A stretch of DNA of 64,000 bases from Lolium rigidum (Eukaryota; Streptophyta; Magnoliopsida; Poales; Poaceae). The notes below the pieces were generated by a model. The model was not told the DNA's origin. It saw only the letters and a list, made by a program, of their open reading frames with translations, and did not search any database. The position numbers were made by a program, and so were the translations under genes. Below are positions 56,856-64,000 of the stretch, piece after piece. Numbering within the stretch: the first letter of the stretch is position 1; every line of letters begins with the position of its first letter. The stretch spans positions 267,598,736 through 267,662,735 of the forward strand of contig NC_061508.1 in assembly GCF_022539505.1 (NCBI RefSeq), in the 5' to 3' direction.

Positions 56856-59690
56856 TCATTGGTTTGGTCTTGCTACTTGGTCGAGCTGGATGAAACCAAC
56901 CCAACCTCCGACTTGATGCGCCTGCTCGTCGTCCACCTTGTGTGCTCCGTAGAGTCGTGGAGCGCTACGCTCCGTCGGCAAGACGAGTACCATGTTTGTG
57001 CCGACTCGATGTCTCATCATCGGCTTTCCTCTGTTTAGGCGCCACTCCATTTTCCGTGGACGACCCTCTTCATCCGGGGTTCGCTGAACCTTTGCAGCCG
57101 GATCGGGCCGTGCCTTTCTTAGCGTATGCGAGTACAACCTTTCGGCTTCCTCCGGGCCGCGCAATCGCTGAACCTCGCGCTTCGGGAACGGCTGAGTCCG
57201 TCGGGGCACCACCTTGGCCGGTGGTACCGTCTTCTTCCACTTCTCCATCGTCTTCTGAATCTTCAATATCTGCCCAACGAGGTGACTCGGCCGCATTTGC
57301 TTTGTGGTGGGAGAGGCCCTAAGCGCTCGAACACGGACACGTTGGCTGCCTCCTTCTTTTTCGATTGCATTACGGGCAATTGCCGATTGTGGGCAATCGG
57401 CTCATTCCTGAATCCCAGCGAGTGTCGAAGAAGGGGCGAGTCCCAATGCCTGGCGTTGTCGTCTTGCTCCCTTGATGCTTCCGTGGCATAGCGCTCATGC
57501 TCCTCCTCATCGTGATCCTGCCGACGATATCTTCTGGCTTCTCTAGCCAAACGATTTCCTCTATCACCGTAATAGGGCGCCGGCGTTGACCATACCGATT
57601 AACATATTTGTTGAGGAGGTGATCGGAGAGGGGTCGCCGATATCTTATATTCTTCACCTCTCCCTGCGTGACGTAGCGCTTGCCATCATGACGGAGCCGA
57701 TCGCATGGAGCGGCCTCATCCGTATCCTTGTCTGTGAGAGCGGCTGCCCTCATCTCCATCTTTGCCGAGTGGTTTCCGGGCCCTACCATGTTGATGCTGA
57801 ACGAGGGGCACAGGCGGCAACTTTCGGGGTAGGTGATTCCTACCATGTTAACGGCGGGGAAGGGTTGGGTGTCGACCTTCATGGCGTATCGGTTGAAAAT
57901 TAGCCGCCCCTTCTCTATCGCCGCTTGGATGTGCCGACGCCACACCCGGCGGTCGTTGGTGGCATGGGAAAGCGAGTTGTGGAATTTGCGGTACGGCTTT
58001 CCGTTTAGCTCTTTCGCCGTGGGGAACTTGAGACCTTCGGGAACCGTCAAGCTGTTTCTCCTTGAGCGAGGAGGTCGAAGATTTGTTCGGTCTTGGTCAC
58101 GTCAAAATCAAATCCCACAGGCGGCCACGGTGGCTTTACCCATTTGCGAGGCCACGGGGGTTCCTCCCCGAGTCCACTCAGCCATCTGCTATCTCTTGGC
58201 CTCCCGCGGGCACTTCATCCTCCTCCGTATCGACCATGACTACCGCACGCTTGAACTTGTCTTGGTACAGGTCGGGGTGGCGCTGTTCATATGCCGATAG
58301 TTTCCGAACCATGTGCGCCGGTGAGGGATAATCCGCTTGGGAGGCCATGTCCTTGAGCTGTGTTGCAAGGCACTGCTACGCCAACTCGACCGCTTCCTTT
58401 TCGGTTATACGAACCGAATAACATCGGTTCCTAAGATTCCTGAAGCGCTGGATGTATTCTCGTCACCGTTTCCCGCGCTTCGACGTAATTGTGCTAGATC
58501 GGCAATGCCGGACTCGGAAGCTTACGTATGGTATTGCATATGGAGCTTGTTCTTCCAATTGCTTCCAAGACTGGATGGAGTTCGCTGGTAGAGAGGTGTA
58601 CCATCCAAAAGCCGATCCCGTGAGGGAGCTGTGAAAAGAGCCTCACGCGTGAGCTGATCCGACACCGAAGCCGGTCCTAGTTGAGCCAAATATCGGCCGA
58701 CGTGCTCGATGGAGCTGGAGCCATCCGATCCACCGAATTTGGAGAAGTCGGGGAGCCGATATTTTGGTGGCAGCGGGATCATCTCGTAATCGTCGGGGTA
58801 CGGCTTGGAATAGCCGACCGCCCTTCTTTTCGGCATCATGCCGAACTGGTCTCTCGGTATGGTGCCGATCCGATCCGCCGTGCTGGCCGTAGGAGTTGCA
58901 CTACGAAGATTCGCCGGGGTGGCGTACTTGGCCTCGCCACGTTTGCTTTTCCAGCTCCGAGCCGGCTGCGCAGGAGCTGGGCTCGGGAGTTTCGTCGGTG
59001 TGGCGTATTTAGTTAGCCACGTACGCTCTGTCGCCGACGTTCCTCTGTCTTCGCCGGAGTCCCCGATGTTGTGGCCTGGTTTGTGAGTGCCCGGTCACCA
59101 CAATCCGGCACATACATGCATGCGTACCCATGAGGGATCTCCTTAGGCGCCTCCATTAAGAACTGGTAGTCACCGGGGTCGCCACCAGTTCCGCAGACGA
59201 GGAATGCCGGTGTAGTCGGCACTTCGGCAGGTGCTGCCAACGCAAATGGCAGCGGTGGACGGGACTCGGAATGGCAATTCTCCTTGATGCGTCCCGAGAG
59301 CTGGTCCTGACGGCGAGTGCCGGTGGCTCATGATCTCCTGGATCACGCGCAGAGCGACACGCTCCGAGCACGTTAACCAAGTTCTCGAGTGGCGGTGTAG
59401 CGAGTGAGCCACCGGGTAGTTGATCTCCTGCCGCGGACCCCTGGTGCGTTCCTCCGACGGGGAAGAAAGGTCTATCCCATCGAGTGCACCTTCCGGTGAG
59501 AACCCCTTCCATCCGATGCCACCGAACGGGTTCTGCGAAAAGAGCCGATGAGGTCGGCTTCGAGGGTAGCCTTGATCTCATTGTATTGCTTCTTGAGGTC
59601 GTCGGGCGGATCCTCGTAGGTGAGCGGCGTGCCATCCGCCATCTCGGATGTAGATGGCGATGTGGTTGATGTAGACGATTGTCCCACCGG
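56856..59690 (-). pseudogene. Gag remnant of the nested element
   Basis: Minus-strand blocks in order: MADGTPLTYEDPPDDLKKQY and EADLIGSFRRTRS (about 59640-59540), GDPGDYQFLMEAPKEIPHGY (about 59180), MMPKRRAVGYSKPYPDDYEM, YRLPDFSKFGGSDGSSSIEH and RYLAQLG (58839-58670), ELNGKPYRKFHNSLSHATND (about 58000) and IEKGRLIFNRYAMKVDTQPFP (about 57900), NVSVFERLGPLPPQSK (about 57320), then an Arg/Glu-rich stretch to 56856. This is the long gag of a grass Tat-like Gypsy lineage. Many small indels break the frame. An aspartic protease should follow and does not. Confidence 0.8.
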
Positions 59691-59704
59691 GCGTGCCGAG
59701 AATG

Positions 59705-60866
59705 TGTTGATCGCCAAAACCCACCGGCGGGCGGCGGCCTTGTCAACACCTGTAGAGCCGGGGGAGCCTAGAGCTGCGGCCGGCTGAGACCCCTCCGAGC
59801 GACGGCCCGCAATGCTCTTCCGGTCACACGCGGCGTTGCGAAGTGCAAGGGCGTGCCACCTGACCTATACCCGGTCGGGAAGGTGATGAGATTGCCTCGC
59901 TTAGTTTCTCGCGGGGCATACATGTAAACGTTAAATACGAGCCTCGATCGGCTCTCGAGGTTATCTCGTGAATCGGCTCAAAGAGCCGATCCACCCATGA
60001 TCCGTACGGGGTGTACGAATACTTGGTGGTCCTGCTTGATCAAGATGAAGCTAATGAGATCTACGACGATTTAGGGTTTTCACCACATAATCGGATCATC
60101 CTACTCCGAGTTGGGCCGGATGGCCACGCACGGTGCTCGTAAGCCGATCCTAAACAAGGCCAGAAAACCAACATGAAGTTGATCCTAGGAACATCCCGTT
60201 TAGGACTTGCGAACGCCACCCTACGTGCCACGGGATCCTCCCCCCTTTGTAAGGCCAAACTATTGCAGATATTAAACTAATCCTTGTAGAACAAGGAGCA
60301 ATCGTAACGGATCAGATCTACTAAATAATGATCAAGCGGGGTGCCCCCCACACCTGAGATAGGCGTGAGGCCGGCTAGATATGCAAGGGTTGCACTACGT
60401 AAGCATGCTTAAACGAAGAACAATGCTAACCCTAACACATCTAATGATAACTACGTTGCTCGCCATCAAAAGCGCTTCGATACGAGCAACGCATGAACAA
60501 CGTGGGGCTTGTGCTGCCTAGATCGCAAGATGCGATCTAGGCGACATGTCGCTACCGATAGAAACCCTCGAGACGAAGGAGTTGGCGATGCGCCGAGATT
60601 GGTTTGTTTTTGGGGTTGAACGTGAGTTGTTGTTTATTCCATAAACCCTAGGTACATATTTATAGTCCAGGGGACTTTCTAATGTGGGCATGCACTAAAC
60701 CGTGCACGACTAAGATTCTATCTCTAAACTAAAATAGATCTAATATGTTACAGATACACGGGCAATTAAACCCAACAGGCCGATTCATAGAATTCTCCAC
60801 GTATATTTCCTTAAGCCCATCTTGACTGCGGCCCACCGCTGACTCGGTCAAATCTTGGTGATAACA
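59705..60866 (-). repeat. 5' LTR of the nested element
   Basis: 1162 bp. On the minus strand it starts TGTTATCACCAAG and ends GGCGATCAACA. It is followed by TTCTCGGCACGCCCGGTGGG, where the primer site should be. Confidence 0.85.
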
Positions 60867-61499
60867 GATATGCACCTGAAGATGTAGATACAGAGGAAAA
60901 GCGGAAGAAGCGGTTCATGAAAGGCATGAATCCATACATGAAGATGCAACTGAGGTTGGCAAGAACTGCCGAATTCCAGGAACTGATTGACTCGGCAATC
61001 ACTTTCGAGGATGACTACGGGCAAGTCCGGGAGGAAAGGAGGAAGAGGGCTCGTATAGAGCCAAGGAAGTACCCAATCAGTAAACCAACACCTGATCGAA
61101 GTTTCAAACCCCGATACAGACCTACTACTGGTAATCAATACAACCGAGGAGGTCAGAGTCAGAATCCAATCAGTCAAATCATCTGCAACAATTGTGGCCT
61201 AAAGGGTCATTTGCAGAAGGATTGTCAAAAACCCAGAATCATTTGCTATGGTTGTGGGAAGGAAGGACACATCAAGCCGGAGTGTCCAAACAAGTCGTCC
61301 TGGAGTGGACAGAACCCTGGAGGACGAGGTGGAAACAACAACAACAATCGCAACAACAACAACAACAACAACCGCAACTACAACAACAACAACAATAAGA
61401 GGGTAAAGCCTTATGGAAAGCTGAATTGCACATCTTTGGAACAAGCGGAAGAGTCGGATCAAACGAGTCTTAGGTACGCTAAGCATTCTTACTCATCCT

Positions 61500-61630
61500 G
61501 GCAAAGTATTATTTGATACTTGGAGCAACCACATCATTTCTTGCATTGGAATTTGTGGAAAAATTCGGGCTTAGATGTTCTAAGTTAGAAACCCCTATAA
61601 GCTGTCCTATCCGCGGGGGGAACGATCTTA
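61500..61630 (+). pseudogene. Aspartic protease remnant of the Gypsy pol
   Basis: The frame reads HPGKVLFDT, then after a one-base shift the catalytic surroundings (D-T-G-A-T-T-S-F) and LALEFVEKFGL. The active-site motif is split by the shift near 61524. Confidence 0.7.
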
Positions 61631-64000
61631 GTGACCCACGTGAAAGAAGCACAAGTCCTAACCATATGTGACTGTGTGTATTTCGCGGACCTATTAATCA
61701 TACCCATGAAGGACATATCAGTCATCTTAGGGATGGATTGGTTGACAGAAAATGGAGCGGTGATTAACTGTGGAGACAAAACAGTATCACTTCGCAACTC
61801 CATCGGAGGTAGAATAGTGTTCCAAGGAGATAAGTACAGTGAATTAGAGATTGGATTGGAACTCAACAGCCTGAAGGAAGTGAGAATTGAAGATATTCCT
61901 GTAGTGAATGAGTTTAAGGATGTATTTCCTAAGGAACTACCGGGAATGCCACCCGATAGAGAGATAGAATTCACAATCGACCTGATTCCAGGCACAGCAC
62001 CAATAGCACAACCACCATATAAGATGGGGCCAAAGGAGTTAGTGGAACTGAAAGCTCAGATAGATGAACTGGAACAGAAGGGATTTATTCAAGAAAGTGT
62101 GTCACCATGGGGTACACCAGTTATTTTTGTGGATAAAAGAGATGGAGGAAAGAGAATGTGTGGAGATTATAGAAATTTGAACAATGTAACTATCAAGAAC
62201 AAGTATCCTTTACCTAGAATTCAAGATCTTTTTGATCAAGTTCAAGGAGCAGGAGTCTTCTCGAAGATAGATTTAAGGTCAGGATACCATCAAATCAAGA
62301 TCAAGAAGGAAGATGTACCAAAAACAGCATTCGTATCAAGGTATGGACACCATGAATACTTGGTTGTACCATTTGGACTAACAAATGCACCAGCAATTTT
62401 CATGAATTTGATGAACAAGATATTCATGAAGTACTTGGACAAGTTTGTGATAGTGTTCATAGATGATATTTTAATCTATTCCAAAGATAAAGAAGAACAT
62501 GCCAAACATTTGAAGATAGTTATGCAAACTTTGAGAGAACATCAGCTATATGCGAAGTTCAGCAAGTGCAAATTTTGGTTAGATAGTGTTGAATTTCTTG
62601 GACATGTCATAACCAAAGAAGGCATAGCGGTGAATCCAAGCAAGGTTCAGTCCGTATTGGAATGGAAATCACCTAAAAATGCTAAGGAGATACGAGGATT
62701 TCTTGGTATGGCGAGGCTATTATCGGAGATTCATAGAGGGATTTTCGAAGATTGCGGGACCAATGACCAAGTTACTCAAGAAAAATACTCCATTTGTGTG
62801 GACTGATGAGTGTGAAGCCAGCTTCCAAACACTCAAGGATAAGTTAACCACAGCACCGGTGTTAGCAGTTCCCGAACCTGGAAAGGATTACACGGTGTAT
62901 TGTGATGCTTCCAAGAATGGACTTGGATGTGTTCTTATGCAAGATCGGAAGGTAATAGCTTATGGATCAAGACAGTTGAAACCACATGAACACAACTACC
63001 CAGTACATGATCTCGAGTTAGCGGCGGTTGTGTATGCTTTGAAGAGTTGGAGACAATTTCTATATGGATCCAAGTGTGAGTTATACACTGATCACAAAAG
63101 TTTGAAGTATTTCTTCACCCAGAAAGAATTAAACATGAGACAGAAGAGATGGTTGGAGTTGATTAAGGATTACGACCTTAAGATCAACTATACACCGGGC
63201 AAGGCTAATGTAGTAGCAGATGCCCTAAGTAGGAAAAGTACGGAGAATCAACCTACGGAATGGGAGATTCCAAAGGAACTTCGGAAGGAGTTAGAAGATG
63301 CTCAGATCTTGTTTATTCAAGGTGATATCAAAGGAAGTATAGCAACCATGAGGATTATGGATGAGATGTACTCGGACTTGAAATATGAGATTATCCGAAA
63401 GCAAGCGGATGATTTGTTCATTCAAGAGGAAATCAAGAGGATTGGCGAAGGAAGACCATCGGAATTCCATCTAGGGGATTTTGATTCATTATATTTCCAG
63501 AAAAGGATCTGTGTACCAGATGATCCAGGAGTGAAGTCAATCATATTAAAAGAAGCACATGAAACCCCTTATTCCATACATCCAGGAAGTACCAAGATGT
63601 ATATGGATTTGAAGGAGATGTTCTGGTGGAACAACATGAAAAGAGAAATAGCACAATATGTCTCGGAATGTCATACATGTCAACGAGTGAAGGCAGAGCA
63701 TCAAAGTCCTGCGGGATTACTCAAACCACTAGAGATACCGGAATGGAAATGGGATGAAATCGGAATGGATTTTGTTACTGGTTTACCAATGACTAGTAAG
63801 AGGAAGGATATGATATGGGTAATAGTGGATAGACTTACCAAGAGCGCTCATTTCATAGCCGTAAACACAAAAGATACTGCAGAAAAGCTTGTGGATATTT
63901 ATGTGAAGGAAATTGTGAGTAAACATGGAGTACCAAAGAAGATAGTCTCAGATAGAGGTTCGATTTTCACATCAGCATTCTGGAAACAACTACAAGAATC
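61631..64000 (+). pseudogene. Gypsy reverse transcriptase, RNase H and integrase, runs off window
   Basis: Open from 61631 to 62806 by frame, with protease end ([12 protein letters not shown]), RT palm motifs ([35 protein letters not shown]) and [11 protein letters not shown] shift of reading frame occurs near 62714-62718. From there a second frame is open to the window end: connection ([14 protein letters not shown]), RNase H ([24 protein letters not shown]), integrase zinc-binding HHCC ([10 protein letters not shown]...CHTCQRVK, about 63560-63680) and core ([35 protein letters not shown]). The sequence style fits the Del/Tekay chromovirus lineage. The chromodomain, if any, would lie beyond 64000. 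One shift away from a continuous frame, so a fairly young copy. Confidence 0.9.

Larger units (their letters stand above)
53773..60866 (-). mobile_element. Complete young Gypsy-type element nested in gag
   Basis: 7.1 kb with two LTRs (53773-54939 and 59705-60866) and a perfect 5-bp target duplication GATAT (53768-53772 and 60867-60871). Orientation is minus: a GGGGGG purine tract adjoins the left LTR, and the gag-like frames run right to left from the right LTR. After gag the body lacks protease, reverse transcriptase and integrase, so it is non-autonomous. Confidence 0.9.
53161..61516 (+). pseudogene. Gag of the Gypsy element, split by an insertion
   Basis: First part 53161-53772: charged coiled-coil-like N terminus (EEARREREEREKEEADAA), then the start of the retrotransposon gag domain (MDAEDWLMDTERKL, GYTTYPLSGPA). 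Frames shift near 53577, 53615 and 53715 before VRDFNRLSGY. A complete LTR element follows. The frame resumes at 60867 (APEDVDTEEKRKKRFMKGM) and runs through two CCHC zinc knuckles, CNNCGLKGHLQKDC (about 61186-61227) and CYGCGKEGHIKPEC (about 61246-61287), and an Asn-rich tract (61333-61398). It goes off frame near 61460. No longer functional. Confidence 0.85.

Noticed and set aside
1..64000. CRISPR arrays, bacterial operons, organelle insertions
   Set aside because: No such structures; gene structure and repeats are those of a plant nuclear genome.

Overview
This is nuclear DNA from a large, repeat-rich grass genome, most likely a member of the Pooideae (the Triticeae/Poeae/Aveneae side). 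Three intron-rich plant housekeeping genes are intact. They sit in a sea of Copia, Gypsy, LINE, SINE, CACTA, Mutator-, Harbinger- and hAT-like, Stowaway-like and Helitron-like sequence. The genus cannot be fixed from the window alone.

Layout. 1-2804: 3' end of a Copia element (partial extra ORF, polypurine tract, LTR). 2830-4437: decayed RNase H remnant and a poly(A)-tailed LINE-like copy. 5916-12597 (minus): complete 20-exon K+ efflux antiporter gene of the KEA4/5/6 group, with a hAT-type MITE in one intron. 13.1-13.7 kb: an old tandem duplication. 14494-17746: a Mutator-like element holding a tandem doublet of a second Mutator-like element inside its own left terminal inverted repeat. 17753-19718: a Harbinger-like MITE split by a 1.6-kb solo LTR. 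19.7-22.6 kb: a Harbinger-like end, CACTA-type sequence, a truncated LTR and 35-bp tandem repeats. 22770-25905 (plus): complete 12-exon mitochondrial processing peptidase alpha subunit. 27897-30547 (minus): complete 10-exon myo-inositol oxygenase with a TATA box. About 31.25-37.69 kb: a probable Helitron carrying a pentatricopeptide-repeat (PPR) gene fragment with introns kept, two Harbinger-like insertions and a SINE. 37.9-46.4 kb: a second Helitron-type end, a higher-order array of degenerate 22-bp repeats, a TIR element, LINE and SINE remnants and short Copia LTRs in inverted orientation. 46376-64000: a Ty3/gypsy element with a very long (about 5 kb) 5' LTR, frameshifted leader, gag and pol, and a second, younger Gypsy-type element (53773-60866) inserted in its gag; it runs off the window.

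The three genes do not form a pathway. KEA acts in K+/H+ exchange in endomembranes, MPP-alpha in cleavage of mitochondrial presequences, and MIOX in inositol catabolism to glucuronate. Their exons join in frame with GT-AG introns throughout: 606, 493 and 303 residues. The transposable elements are mostly broken. The target-site duplications allow a relative order of insertion to be read in several places.
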